Counted from the stretch's first letter, positions 43,680 through 55,331 are shown. The stretch is DNA of 64,000 bases from Amanita rubescens (GCA_015039365.1 WION01000034.1:62001-126000); one strand, 5' to 3'. Notes: generated from the sequence alone by a model not told the origin. Numbers and translations are program-made.

Positions 43680-44335
43680 TCACCTCATTTCTGCATGTGG
43701 GTTGAAATCTTTATCCAAATCAATGGCATTTGGGTTCATTTTCAACCAGTGAGTCGGATGTTGAAAATTAAATTTGCCATCCTTCAAAACCACCGTTGGG
43801 TAGTAAAGTGTTTCAGGTTCCCCCTTCCCCTTCCCTTTCGCTTTTCCTTCTCCTTTTTCCTTTTTTTTACCATCCTCGATTAATAATCGCTCTTTAGCCT
43901 GACTCGGCTCCACCATGTCGGGAATCTTTTTCAACATTTCTGCAGGAACCTTCCATCCCTACAAAAGGCCCGCCAGATGTCAAATGGTAGACTTAAAATT
44001 GCGGTGAACCACTCACTTTGACAGATGTCTTCGTTGCCCGTACCCAATGGTAGGCGTGGTAAAGATCCATATTTGGTTTATTGCTGAATTTCGGACTGGC
44101 CTCCACAATTTCATCGTCTTTGATATATATGACGCGTTTTGTCTTAGAGGCGCTCTGCTGAAGATTAACATGGGTTGAGATTAAAAGAGAAGTGATCACT
44201 GACACCGTGATGCCAATAGCCGTCAATTTCGTCGGCGGCTCTCCGGGAAAGATGGATCGTCGGTGGAGAAACCGTAGGAAGTGCCACAACCGAGGTTCCA
44301 AGTACGAAAAACAGTAGTGAGTACAAGAATAACAT
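43680..44335 (-). CDS. Secreted protein with Lys/Gly/Glu-rich segment, 183 aa
   Basis: Three exons join in phase: 44335-44204, 44157-44017 and 43958-43680 (132 + 141 + 279 nt). The first exon reads MLFLYSLLFFVLGTSVVALP, a clear signal peptide, then IHLSRRAADEIDG with a Kex2-like RR site. The longest ORF, starting at 44301 in another frame, is a shadow; the spliced frame (GTCAGT donor, 46-bp intron, TTCAG acceptor) is better. The mature part holds RVIYIKDDEIVEASPKFSNK, YHAYHWVRATKTSVKGWKVP, a low-complexity KKKEKGEGKAKGKGKGE stretch, and YYPTVVLKDGKFNFQHPTHW. No Cys in the mature part. I do not recognise the family. Upstream lies a TATAAAA (minus, 44523-44529), 190 bp before the ATG. Confidence 0.68.
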
Positions 44336-46165
44336 CTTCACAGATGAACATGAGAAACGTGTTGATAGCGGGCCTAGTAGTCACTTACTACTGAGTGGAC
44401 ACTGATAGAAAGTGGAAGTTCTGAAGTTTATCGAAGCGGATATAGTGCAGTTCTGTATAGAGACCGGCTCTGAGAACGCAGTATGGAGACTAGCTGGGGT
44501 TTGACGGGGGGGGACGCGGCCATTTTATAGGCAGTGGCATCGTCCATGGAACCCGCAAGTTGAATCGGTATCCCAGTCCACCCCGTGCACCATATGGCGC
44601 TGAAACAAGGCCTTCAATTTGCCACTGGCAGGTTTGGTTTGGGAGCATGTGGTGCTCAGCTAACAACCCTATCGGCAGTACGCATCGCTACCAACATCAC
44701 TGGCATCAAGCAACCATCTATCGATGGGTATATGCCCTTCGCAAGTCGTACACGATCCTTGTGATCCTGAGTAGTGGGGTGCCATGGAAAGGCGTTTGCG
44801 TTGTTTCGGTGATGTGGGTATGCGCGCTTTTTTCCTCGTAAGCGTGAACTGATCTGGGAGCGTGTGGACGTCAGGGACTCGCTTGGAGCTCACACACATT
44901 GACGATGTTCTTTGGCATTTGCGTTGAGATGCGACTGGTAGCTGACAAGGTTGTCGTCCCAATTGATAGGAGAGGCGCGCGGTTGCGACAACTTGTTCTT
45001 AGGCAAGGATTGGAGATATTGGTCACTGGCGCACCTTACAGTGTTTCCTCTACATTCAAGCACTACACAACCATGGTCGTCGACATCTTTATCGAAGTAT
45101 GCAGTCAAATTCATTCCTCAAAAAAGTGAGCACATGATACCCGTGTAATCAGAACCAACAGATATCGTCATCCAGATAAACAAACCTTTTCACGGCTAAA
45201 AGAATAAGTTACCGTCGGATATAATGTTTGACTTCGTGTAGTTGTAGGATCAATTGCTACAACAATGGATCTCACGAGCGACACAACACGAAGCCATGTT
45301 GCTTCTGCCAGCTTCCCGGCGCCCGCCAGTGTCTTTCTTCGAGCCCGAAATCCAGTACGAAGGATGGTATGCGTTACAGTTGTTCCGCGGCGGATTCTTT
45401 TTGTGACGACTCCTGACGCGTCAACTATCGATGTCGACCGTAGCGGTAGGTTTCAGCGGTTGCCGCCTACAGTGGTATCACATGGCGGTAACATCTCAGC
45501 CTGGGGGTATCGTGGTGATGGTATAGAGATTCCGCAAGACTGCGCGTACAGCACCGGATCCACCCGGCGTTGAAGTCAAGGTATGGGTACTGTTCTGCCC
45601 AGTCGAGCTTCATGTGCAAGATTGCGTGCTGCCAAACATGGCCAAAGTAGGTGCGAGAAAAAGCAGAGTGGCGGGCTTCGATATAGGCGGTCTGGTGTAT
45701 TTGAAGTGGAAGGTGTGGGAGCACGGGGCGATGAAGAGCGCTCGGTGGATGGATACGGCGAATAAACCTGTCATTAGTCAGGTCTATCAATGATAGTAAG
45801 GATGTAGCGATGTTCGTACATATGCGGATTTGTAATATTTGTCGATCCACGTCATCAAACCGCCGAGGACACTACTACTAAGGCGGAACGCTGAGGAAGA
45901 CGATTTGACCGTCTTTTATCAAGATTCGGTTTCCACTCGAGGACAGACAGCAAATACGGGGTAGCAAGAGGTGCTTTAGACGCGAAGCTAGGATATTTAA
46001 CACGATTGACGACGAATGGTTGGACGGTTCTAAGTTGCTACCCGCTCCTTCGAAGTGCATGTATACCTAGAGGCATACTTGGGCTGAGAACGATGGGGAG
46101 ACCATGCCCGTTGATGAGACCGGTAACGCGCTGACCGGAGAATCGACATCCCAGGTGCAAACTTC
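44336..46165. other. No gene with firm support
   Basis: One minus-strand frame, 45850-45467, reads protein-like in part (AFSRTYFGHVWQHAILHMKL, DWAEQYPYLDF) and could be an exon. Another, 45114-44890 (RCASDQYLQSLPKNKLSQPR), is similar in quality. Neither could be joined to neighbouring exons or assigned to a family. Confidence 0.3.
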
Positions 46166-46169
46166 GCTT

Positions 46170-46721
46170 GTATGTAGTATTATGATCGGATTAAGTGGCG
46201 GATTTCCAGTTGGATGCCAGGCGGCTATGAATGTTGTGTAAGCAGCAACACTCCCAATACGTCGGAGATAAATCAATACATTCTGACAGGAAATCCGCTT
46301 CCACGTTCAGGTCGCCCAATAAGGTCGACGAGAATTCTGAACGGGGCTTAGTGTTTAAATCGAAATCAGATGCTTAAGCCTACATAGTAGAAAAAGATCC
46401 ACACCATTTCTTCGGTGTTTGTAGGTTCGGATCGTCAATAGCTAGAGCAAATGGTTGAAGCAATTCTGGCCAAGTTTCGTCACACGTGCCACGAGCAGAA
46501 GTTGCGTTCTGAAATAGCCAAACTTTCATTTGTTGTGTCTCCGTAGAGAACGGCTAGTTGTAGATGTTTTAGCAACATCATCAACTATAGGGAGATTGGA
46601 CGTACGTATCAGTCTGGTACCGCATGTCCTTCCTGTTCAATGTGCACCTAGGCCCACTTTCCGAGGAACCGGAAGATGCACGTCGTGACCGTGACGCGAT
46701 TCAAGCGGCGCAATTCTATTT
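46170..46721. repeat. Segmental duplication, copy 2, interrupted by ~335 bp
   Basis: The left part 46170-46280 and right part 46612-46721 match 43030-43213 end to end. Between them lie about 335 bp (TCTGACAGG...ATCAGTCTG) absent from copy 1. A smaller 36-bp addition (CCTAGGCCCACTTTCCGAGG...) lies at about 46650-46685. The large block is a likely insertion, but no clear terminal repeats or target duplication were found. Confidence 0.7.
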
Positions 46722-48320
46722 CTGGAACTCACGCCTGGTGTTGACGCACTGAAATAATCTTCTCCAGAGTCCAACGACGTGGTCAAGTTTGAGACCAACG
46801 CCAACGACATGGGATGGTGATCGACGCGCTGACGGTAGGTCTTATCATTTGGCGACCGATCAGCTGAGGCTACACCATGGTCTCGACGAGTCTTGGCGGC
46901 GGACTGGTCACATCGATATCACGGTCGGAAGAATGACAAAAACGTGGCGGCGGCTAGCAAGGAACACGGTGAGGTCTCTTTCTTTACACTGGTCGTCGTT
47001 ACTGATTGAGCACCAGATCTCACACAGCGTTGACCAACCATTGGGCCAAGGCATGAACACAACTGGAAGACCATGATTCACGAAGACTGCCGCCACAAAG
47101 GAGTTGAGCGCGTGCGCAGGGAGGAGAGGAAGTTGGGTGAATGCATCACCATTGGTGTCCGGTACAGTAAGTTTGCCTCGTCTCTTCGTGATCCACGGCT
47201 GATGACTGCAGAGGTGCATGAAAATTCAATACTGCTGACAGGACGACGCGGGAAGGAACGAGACCTTGCGTGAGTAATCGCGGAGCGCATCTTGGAAGGA
47301 GTGAGTCCCGGTGTTTTTTCTTTCGTCTCGTCTACTTTCTGACCGAGTGTCTCCGTTTAGACAAATGTTGAGAAACGAGGGTTCATTGTTCTCGCTGCTG
47401 CAAAAAAAGGGTGTGAATAGGCCACCACTCCAGATATTATGTTATTCTGCCACCTCCGCCCAGCCCGTTTCAAAACAAGGTTTCATGCCATCCACTCGAT
47501 CAGTGACAACTGTCGAAGGTAACTGATTATGCACCATGGCCGAAACTTGGACGATAGCATTTGATCTTTCTCCAGAAGCCGCACCTGCAACAATATCAAC
47601 AACGCACTGCTCCTCGCTCATCGTCCTAGACCCTAGAGTACGCTTCTCAATCCACATCTTTCACGCTGAACGTGTTCATTGACTTTCCAGTCGTCCTCCA
47701 TGTAATTTTGAGTCGAACTCAGCCAAAATCTTGACTACCGGCGCGTACCTCCGTATCACAATTCAGAGAGGCACCGTACCCTCAGTTTGCTGTTGATGCT
47801 GTGGCAGAAGCTGTTGAGACCCCACGTCTCTGAGTGGCTAAAAGGTGTATATGTTTGAGCATGAGCGTCATTAAACGGCACAGCTTTGAGGTAAGCACCC
47901 AGCACCCAAAGATACGATTCTTATTGATTCTTCTTTTAAGGAAGGAACCTTAATAAGGACATGCTATCGAGAGCGTGCAAACAGACGCCGGGGTGAGAGA
48001 AAACCTTCTATGTCACTTTTCTCATGCCGCCCACTGATGCTGGGCTAAGAGCAAACCTTCTATCTATCACTTTTCTCATGCTGCCCACTAATGTCCTCCC
48101 ACCGTTCCTTTCGCAATCCACCCATTCACGCCTAGAAAAAAGAGGGAAGGAGCATTGGATTAGAAAGTTCACGGCTTTATAGCCACTGTTCGATCGGAAC
48201 TCTGCGCCAAATTTCTAACGCAAGACTCAGGACTTCCATTTATTAATTTTAATTAATAGGTCATTGATCTTCGCTACCCTAGACCTGTATAATCATTCAT
48301 CACGACCAGTTTAGGCCAGA
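46722..48320. other. No gene recognised; small direct repeats
   Basis: Frames at 46789-47290 are unrecognisable. At 47997-48100 a ~55-bp block (ACCTTCTAT...CACTTTTCTCATG(C/T)(C)GCCCACT.ATG) is tandemly duplicated. The upstream region of paralogue 3 is included. Confidence 0.4.
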
Positions 48321-49484
48321 ATGTCTAACGGCAGAAGTTATTGCTCTACTTCATCAAACCGAGTCCAACAGCTCGACTGGTACAAATACTATGTGGGCAA
48401 TGTACTCGACTCAATGCTGTCATTCGTCGAAATACATATCATTGCGATGGCTTCGCAGGCACTCTTAACGGGTGTATATTTCGCCTCGTTCCTCCTCTGC
48501 CTACGATGGCTCATCTTTTCGGACGATGGCGAGGCCCTGCGCAAGCCCATTCATCGGCCTTACTTAATCATTACCATTTTCCTCTTTACTTGTTCTGTCA
48601 TAGGCTTTAGCATTTCTCTGCAAGCCACATTACTCGTTTTTGAAGGCCGTAGTGGCAAGTCGTACTACACGACTGTTGTTATTGTGCGTAATTTAACAAT
48701 TTGACCCTCATCGTCGAGTTGAACTCTCTCTTCAGTGGTTTATAAAACTGCTTACGCCGATTATAACTGATAGCGTCTTGGTTTGTGAATAAACAAAGTC
48801 AATACCCTATGTTTATTATATTGTATTCGCAGATCTTCCGTTGTTGGATGGTTTACAATAGGTCCTGGCGCATCGCCGCCCTTCCTCTTGTCCTATCGCT
48901 GTACAACATATCAAGTCTTCTCGTCATGACAGTGTATTGGAGCGTGACCATCTCAGGAGCTGCCTCAAAATGCTTACTTTATCCACAACGTGGTATACTA
49001 GAGTCGTATTATGGAAGTACCACCATCATAAACATATACGCGACATGTACGTAACGGGATTATTCTGCATCATTCCGTGATACTAATTCTAGGTAAAATT
49101 GAAGCCGCTATTATATTGCAAATCCGGAAAAATTGTCTATCTCGAAGCTTTTCCCGCTTTGCGATTCGCCTCATCACTGAATCTGGTTTACTATACACCC
49201 TTACGAGTATCGCCGCATTCTTCACGCTGCTTTTCAGCCCCACCGACATTCTGCTCTTGACAAGTGCCATCGTATGTTATTTGATGCTGTTGGAGACTAT
49301 ATCTCATCCGTGCACCTAGAATTTCCCTGTTGCAGGAATCGCCTATAACCTTATACTGATACGCGTGGCAGAAAATAGGGCTAAACCAGAACCTTCGGAA
49401 TTACCTACATTCATTGGGGAATCTACGATTGAACGTGCTATTCCTTCTGTACCACGCAACCAGTCAGAAACCGTCGCCTCCTGA
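48321..49484 (+). CDS. Multi-pass membrane protein (paralogue 3), 321 aa
   Basis: Five exons with clean splice sites: 48321-48683, 48736-48780 (WFIKLLTPIITDSVL), 48833-49046, 49093-49271 and 49320-49484, in phase to TGA (966 nt). This copy fixes the gene model for the other two. It has hydrophobic stretches IIAMASQALLTGVYFASFLL, YLIITIFLFTCSVIGFSISL, IAALPLVLSLYNISSLLVMT, ITESGLLYTLTSIAAFFTLL and LILIRVAENRA, separated by short basic loops, as in a plasma-membrane protein. Same orientation as paralogues 1 and 2, so the family probably spread by local duplication. Function unknown; expected in other Agaricomycetes. Confidence 0.88.
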
Positions 49485-50917
49485 TGGCAAGGCCTCTGCC
49501 TTTCTAGAGTATCACGCATGTGGTCCAGGCGGGGCTTATTGTTAGTATTACTCTTTGTTCATCATCCTAGGTTCTAGCATAGCCGTGTCATTCCGTTTCC
49601 GCATCCCCTTCTGCATGTTCACCCTCCCCTGCATTCGCCTTCTCTGCTTTAGAACCACTCCAAGTCAAACTAAAACGGGCACAGACGAGATAATACCCGA
49701 AACGAACTGCTCTAATATGGTAAATTTTATAGCAATCGATGAGCAGCTGCAAAGGCTCACGCTGCTCGAACCGTGATCCAGCGACTTGCGCCGCTGAACG
49801 GGAAACCCACTGAAAACATGTTATGACTCGCTAGAGCTTCTTCCAGCGTGCCTTGCGTGCTAGTATCCAGAATGTCTTGTCGTTCCCGTTTATGCGATGT
49901 TGGAGGCCTTGAGTGGAAAAGCTAGAGATCGTCGATAGATGATAGTCCGATCCTACTACGCACATGATTTAACACAGCGGAAAAGAGGGAAGGAGTACAT
50001 GATGATAAGTATGAAGAAAACGACAAATAGTTGATACCTACCGCTTTTTATTCGCACCCAAAACGTCTTTCTATTTTCTTACGGTCGGTAATCTCTTTTT
50101 GAAGGGCAGTTTGGACAGACCACGTCACTTTACACCTCAGAGATCCAGTAGAAAAGAAACACCGGATGTAAGTCTCCAACTAATGATTATTAGAGTCGAT
50201 TTGGTCATGGAGATCAAAGCGACGGACCTGTTTTCAACTCTGAACCATGAAGGGACTCACAATAGTAGTTACTCCCTACGTTTCCGATTTAAGCGAATTC
50301 GCGGCAAAGAGACCATATTAGTAGCACCCGAACTGCACAGGTATTCTTTATATACACTAAAGACGAGAATCTATAATGCCGATGTGCATGACATAGTATA
50401 GAAAACGCACATAGAAAACTAGTGACTTTCGAAGCGTGCCTGTATATTCGGATATCTGGCAGGCAAAGTAAGCGATCGTGCAGAAGCCGTCCAGCACCTG
50501 ATACTTTGGCGACCAGTCCAATGCCCAGGAGGAAATATTGCTCACGGTGATAGTTGACAGAAGTGGGGTTCTTGTTGGAGAGAACCTTGGGGATGATAAA
50601 ATAATAATTGTATCGAGCGTGATCAAAGTGGCCCTTTGTACGACGCGCAATATACATTCTTCCAGCGAAATGACTCGTCGACAAGCATTTCTAGAATTTG
50701 GAAATGAAGAGAAACGAGTGAGAAGGAGTCTTCAAGAGATGATTCTTGCTGCATTCCAACCAAATCTTTGTCAGAATGAGTGCGCGCTCTGTGAGCAGAT
50801 GACGTCAAAACAGTGCATGTTGTACAAATGTCTAGTCACAAGAGGGCTCAAACCTCAGAAAGAGGCTAGCTTGATCTCGTCCACCGACTTTTTCTTCTTC
50901 CTCTCATAAGAAGCATT
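49485..50917. other. No gene recognised
   Basis: The left end holds the TTPSQTKTGTDEIIPET block shared with the region after paralogue 2. The ORFs at 50099-50909 are not recognisable. Confidence 0.35.
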
Positions 50918-51484
50918 TCAAACTTCAGCGAGAACCGAACCCGCCTGCCAGCGCTTAATCTCCCTCACCACACGTCGTAACTGTTTCGCTCCCTCGCGCT
51001 CCAGAACATCACAATCCCATCGCTCCGGGGGTGCTGTGTCTGTCATCATCCCAGTGTCAGCTGGAATTTGTTGCGGAAGGATAGCCTCGCCACGGGGCTT
51101 TGTATAGAAAGCGAGTCGCGTTCCCATTGCGCTGATACCATGTAGGACAGGCATTGGACAGTCAACTGCAAGTAAAATTAGTCAAGTTTAATATATGCGA
51201 TGACTTGGATAGCACCGACCAGACAATTTCGTCATGCGAGCCCGAATCTGGCGGTCCGACGCCTCACGCGTAGAACGATATCGAAGGTTCTCAGGAGCAT
51301 TTGGCTGTAGTACGAGAACTGGTTTGGCCGGGTATGAGCCGTACAGGAGGACCTCGTACATAAACGTCGATTCGGGTGAACTCGAAGTTGGCCAACGCCG
51401 CCGCCAGCTTCATCGACAGTCCTTACAAGAACTTCTTCGCATTCGCAACCTGCTCTCCGTCATATTCCGCAAGAGCGATCACCC
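50918..51484 (-). pseudogene. Partial copy of a basidiomycete conserved family (inverted copy)
   Basis: Reads on the minus strand as PTSSSPESTFMYEVLLYGSY, KPVLVLQPNAPENLRYRSTR, DRQIRARMTKLS, a GTCGGT...TTGCAG intron, then CPMPVLHGISAMGTRLAFYT and PPERWDCDVLEREGAKQL, ending in TGA at 50918-50920. It mirrors 51835-52433. The 5' part beyond ~51400 is not clearly alignable, so it is probably truncated. The core pattern (E...K-P-V..LQ, ADRQ/DRQIR-R, P.LYG.SA.G) recurs in mushroom genomes. Confidence 0.55.
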
Positions 51485-51834
51485 AGATCTATGAGAAGAG
51501 TCAGAACTCAGGCTCCGCAGTGATGATGAGACCTAATATCACCTAATCCAAATGGTGCGGAGTCAGATCGAGCATGTTGAACGCGCTAGAGAGCGTTTCG
51601 TCATGAAGATCTGATGTAGGGCGCATGGACAATCATTCGTAGAATAGACTCGCCAACATAGATTCCACGATCCGAGTGACGAGCGCATCCCGACGGTCAA
51701 TCAAGAGGTTACAAAGGAGCGACCGGCGGTGGCCCGGAGAGATGAGAGACAAGATGAGACTGTTACCACCCACGACGGCATTTGCCGAAATTAAAATGTG
51801 ACAAATGTGACTGGCGTTGATCGCCATTTCCATC

Positions 51835-52433
51835 ATGTCTTGGCCGGCAGTCATTCGCCAGTTTGCAAGGGCCTCCGCTGATGCCTCAGAAGTTGGCTTT
51901 CTTGGGGCTTACAACGCCCTTCTATGCACGCTCTTCCATTCTAACGCTGATTTCATGGTTGTACCATGTCGGCCAACTTTAAGTTCCAGTTCACCCGCCA
52001 AAGTGACGTTTGTGTACGAGGTCGTGTATGGCTTAGACCTGGGAAAACCGGTTCTCGTACTACAGCCAAATGCTCTTGGGAACCTTCGAGATCGTTCTAC
52101 GCGTGAGGCTTTGGACCGACAAATTCGGGCTCGCATGACGAAATTATCTGGTCGGTACTATCCATATCTTAGTAAACCTATCTAATTTTACTTGCAGTCA
52201 ACTGTCCAATGCCTGTGCTATATGGTATCAGCGCAGTGGGATCGCGATTCGCTTTCTACACAAAGCCCCGTGATGAGGCTATCCTTCCGCAACAAATTCC
52301 AGCTGACCCTGGGATGACGACAGACACAGCACCGCTAGAGCGATGGAATTGTGATATTCTCGAGCGTGAGGGAGAGAAACAGTTACGACGTGTTGCAAAG
52401 GAGATTAAGGCTGAAGTTCGAAATGAGGTTTGA
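51835..52433 (+). CDS. Basidiomycete conserved family protein, ~183 aa, possibly truncated
   Basis: Exon 1 51835-52150 and exon 2 52198-52433 join in phase (552 nt). The protein reads MSWPAVIRQFARASADASEV, LLCTLFHSNADFMVVPCRPT, VTFVYEVVYGLDLGKPVLVL, QPNALGNLRDRSTREALDRQ, IRARMTKLSVNCPMPVLYGI and ends APLERWNCDILEREGEKQLR plus a basic tail. The layout beta-strand E, then beta-strand with LQPN, recalls PD-(D/E)xK-type nuclease relatives in which E-x-K is expected at the second strand; here it is Q-x-N. That would make the site degenerate, but the assignment itself is inference. The start is unsure, and the N-terminus may be lost. An inverted partial copy lies at 50918-51484, and its 5' flank is repeated at 56716-56795. 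Confidence 0.5.
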
Positions 52434-52689
52434 GTCCTTTTGTGACTAGACATATGTACAACATGCACTGTTTGACGTCATAATTACCTTGCTAAGATGA
52501 TCGTGTAGCTTGAAACATTCCCAATTGAATGAGTATAGCCTGCTTCTTGTCACTGTGGGGGCAAATTCGCACGTCGGCGGGCGTCTCGTGATGATTTTAT
52601 GATCATCGGCAGTGTATGGATGGAGAACGAAACTTTCCGAGTGTGGCACATCACTTTTGTTCTTCATTTACGAGAATTGTACAATCAAC

Positions 52690-53560
52690 CAGACACATAC
52701 CTGCCGATTACACCGATCAGCGCGAAATGACCCTTCTCTGTGGAGGCGATTCCGAATCGGACCACTCGATTTGGTTCAGCAAGAGAAAAGGATAGCCTTG
52801 TGGATCTGTCGACAATGACATATGACTTGCGCGCCGAATGATCGTGATGTAGGCTAGCCTTTACTTGGAAATGTTGACTTAACAGTTTTCGCTTCCATGT
52901 ATCGTACGAATCGCGCGCTGATATGGCTAGTCTTTACTTAGAAATGCCGGTTGGAATCGGATTTAACATTAGATTCTGGTGGCGCTTCTCCTATCCAGTT
53001 CTACCTCTTGTTCGAGTTCAGATAAACTTCGTATGCTGGGAAAAGATGCGCACCATGTCTTTTTCGGAAACTGGGGTAGAACATGTGGAACAGAAGCCAT
53101 TCCAAAATGCCCAAACGTTCATTTGACGCGTCCCCATCAAAAAGAACTGTGTAGAGGCTTTCACGAGGTAATCAGTCGTATGCAGATGACACGCAAGGAT
53201 CAATGTACCATACAGGAATTGAAGCCAGCAGAAACGGACGCAAGGGTCCCGGTCCACCCACTTTGCGACATAATAAGCCGATTTCCGCACCGTCGATCGG
53301 GCATGTTGTATCCATATATGCTGTGCAAGACCGAATTCAATACAAATAAAAGCTGGAACAGACATAAAGGATACTTACGCATCCCTTGTGAGCACCAGCT
53401 GAAGTTAGTACACCTCTAAATGACCTGACATCATCCCGTCCATGGTTACAATCCACCTCTTCTCGTCGCCTTAACGTCTTATGGTTGACAAAGAAAGAGT
53501 GTGCTGAACATTGGCCGAACAACGACACCCTGGTCCCACAGAAGCGGACGTTGGACCCGG
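52690..53560 (-). pseudogene. Copy (c) of the dispersed degenerate gene family
   Basis: Collinear with copy (a) at 20053-20894 over ~850 bp. It shares GCTGATATGGCTAGTCTTTA, ATACAAATAAAAGCTGGA, CCACTTTGCGACATAATAAG, TCCATGGTTACAATCCACCT and GCTGAACATTGGCCG. Coding-like pieces on the minus strand include CRKVGGPGPLRPFLLASIPV and, near 52770, RFGIASTEKGHFALIG, which matches copy (a). Frames are interrupted. The order of conserved blocks shows the three copies derive from one gene or transposable element of unknown identity. Confidence 0.5.
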
Positions 53561-54560
53561 ACGATGATCTTCTATGTGGGAGAGCCAACGGTAGGCCGCG
53601 TAGAGCCACGAGCTAGAGGCGACGGTAAGCGGACTGGGTGTGGGGACCTTTACACTCGTGAAGGGGTCGTCTCCGCCGGCAGCAACCTTGCTTGCTGAAG
53701 CGCATTCATACGTTGGAAGCAGCAATAATTGTCAGTTTCTGATAGCGGAGGAGCATCGTTCGAAATGACATCGACAATTGGGATATATTACTTCCTGTAT
53801 GAGCCATGAGATCAGCACGTTAAAGTACAAAATGAAGTTATGAGTATCATAAGGCGGCGGCGACGAATTGTATAGTGGAGCCTGACGTGCAGTGCCCGTC
53901 CCGCCGAACATAGGCGAGATGCAGAATAGGAACGGGTTCGCGGAAGGCAGTCGACACAAATTGAACAGGAATCAGGCCCGTGATCGGCGAGTACTGCAAT
54001 ATGGCATGAATTGACGGCGATGATGACATAACAAAACCGACTGGAGTTGGCATAGGATGACCAAATTTTACGAATGGGCTGATCAGAGAAACGATAGGTG
54101 ACGATAAGCAGGACAAGGGACGGCACGGGGAGTCGAGGCAAGGACGCAATATAACACGGGAGTCGGAATCCGAGTCGGTCACGGTGTTTGTACTTGTATT
54201 TGGCCTGTCACCCGCACGAAAACTGCTCAACGCCAACTTTGACAAGCAAGGTAATAATAGCTCAGCCTGAGTAGCCTTCGATCGTGTGCCGTGTCCTCCA
54301 CTCAGCGACGCGTTACGACATGTATGTGAGCTACGAACTACTACGTGTTCCAGTCAACGGAGTTCAACGTTCACCGTCAATTTTTGCAGGATCTGCACAA
54401 ATATACCCAGATTCCTGAAATAGCAAAGAAGGTATATTTCGTCTTCATAGGCATCAAGGAGACTGGTATGGCATGGACGGGGACCATGAGTGTGGTCTCC
54501 ACGTCGTAATTGCAAGAATAATAATGCGTTTTGATTATTTAGAATGGGACACTATGAAGT
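53561..54560. other. No gene recognised
   Basis: Overlapping minus-strand frames at 53732-54245 give Ser/Pro/Ile-rich peptides (e.g. ILQYSPITGLIPVQFVSTAF) without recognisable domain or clear splice structure. Confidence 0.35.
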
Positions 54561-54983
54561 AACAGCAGACTAGAGAGAAGGATGGGGGAGCCCGAGAGGG
54601 AGGACGGGGCAAGTGAGGCGCAGCGTAGCGCGGGGGGAGAGGACGAGAACAGAACGATGGGGAGAAGAGCGGGGCGGGGCAGGTGAGAGGCAGCGAGGTA
54701 GGGGGACCGGGAGAGAGGTGATGAGAGGCGAGGTGAGAAGACGATGAACAGCGCACAGAGTGCGCAATTCCGCATCCAGGCTTCAACCACGCTACAACCA
54801 CCAACACAAACTCCACGCGCGCCAGAAATGGCGCGTTCTTTTCTAGCGGAAGATGAAGACAACCACACGTATATTATGACAAGAGTACCACATTAGAGTA
54901 CGCCCTACCATGCGCTACAAGCGCCGCGGGGCTTAAACAAGGAGTATAAAAAAAAAAAAAAAAAAAAAAAAAACAGCAGACTA
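54561..54983 (+). mobile_element. Poly(A) retroposon with 12-bp target duplication
   Basis: AACAGCAGACTA occurs at 54561-54572 and again at 54972-54983. Between them lie ~375 bp of sequence followed by an uninterrupted run of 26 A (54948-54973, overlapping the duplication by two). This is the hallmark of target-primed reverse transcription: a SINE, a 5'-truncated LINE, or a processed retropseudogene. The 5' half is very purine/G-rich (GGGGGAG...GGGGCGGGGCAGG); the 3' half is mixed. No A/B box pair was seen, and the minus-strand Pro/Ser/Leu ORFs over it are by-products. The long, unbroken A tail suggests a young insertion. Confidence 0.82.
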
Positions 54984-55324
54984 CTCCATCACGATGCGCC
55001 AACTCCACCCTGGCACGGTGGGACCTAATGAACCCTGGAAATTCAGCCAAAGGCTGTACTCAAGCGCCTATCGGTCTAAAAAGCCGTCCATTTTTTTACT
55101 ACGGGCACAGATCGGCAACGAATTACTGATCATCAGCGCCCACATGCCTACTAGTACTGTTTCTATGAAGCAAAACAAATCGCGCAACGTCACTCAAGCT
55201 ATATGCCCATAGTACTGCCCCTATCACGCAAAACGGAACGCGCAACGTCACTCAAGCCATGCTTCACGGCAGCAGTAATCTGTACAATATGATCGGTGTC
55301 ATCTCCATGGGCGTGCTCTTCTTG

Positions 55325-55331
55325 TATAAAA
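55325..55331 (+). promoter_or_regulatory. TATA box of the 219-aa secreted protein gene
   Basis: TATAAAA in CTTGTATAAAAACG, 108 bp upstream of the ATG at 55433, followed by a pyrimidine-rich leader (CTTTCTTCCC, CAATCACCCTCATTTC) typical of highly expressed fungal genes. Confidence 0.55.

Noticed and set aside
44017..44301. N-terminus starting at 44301 (MEPRLWHFLRFLHRRSIFPG)
   Set aside because: The alternative start at 44335 in another frame, with a signal peptide and an in-phase intron, is a better model for the same gene.
54535..54868. Three overlapping minus-strand Pro/Ser/Leu ORFs
   Set aside because: They lie on the antisense strand of the poly(A) retroposon and reflect its purine-rich composition.
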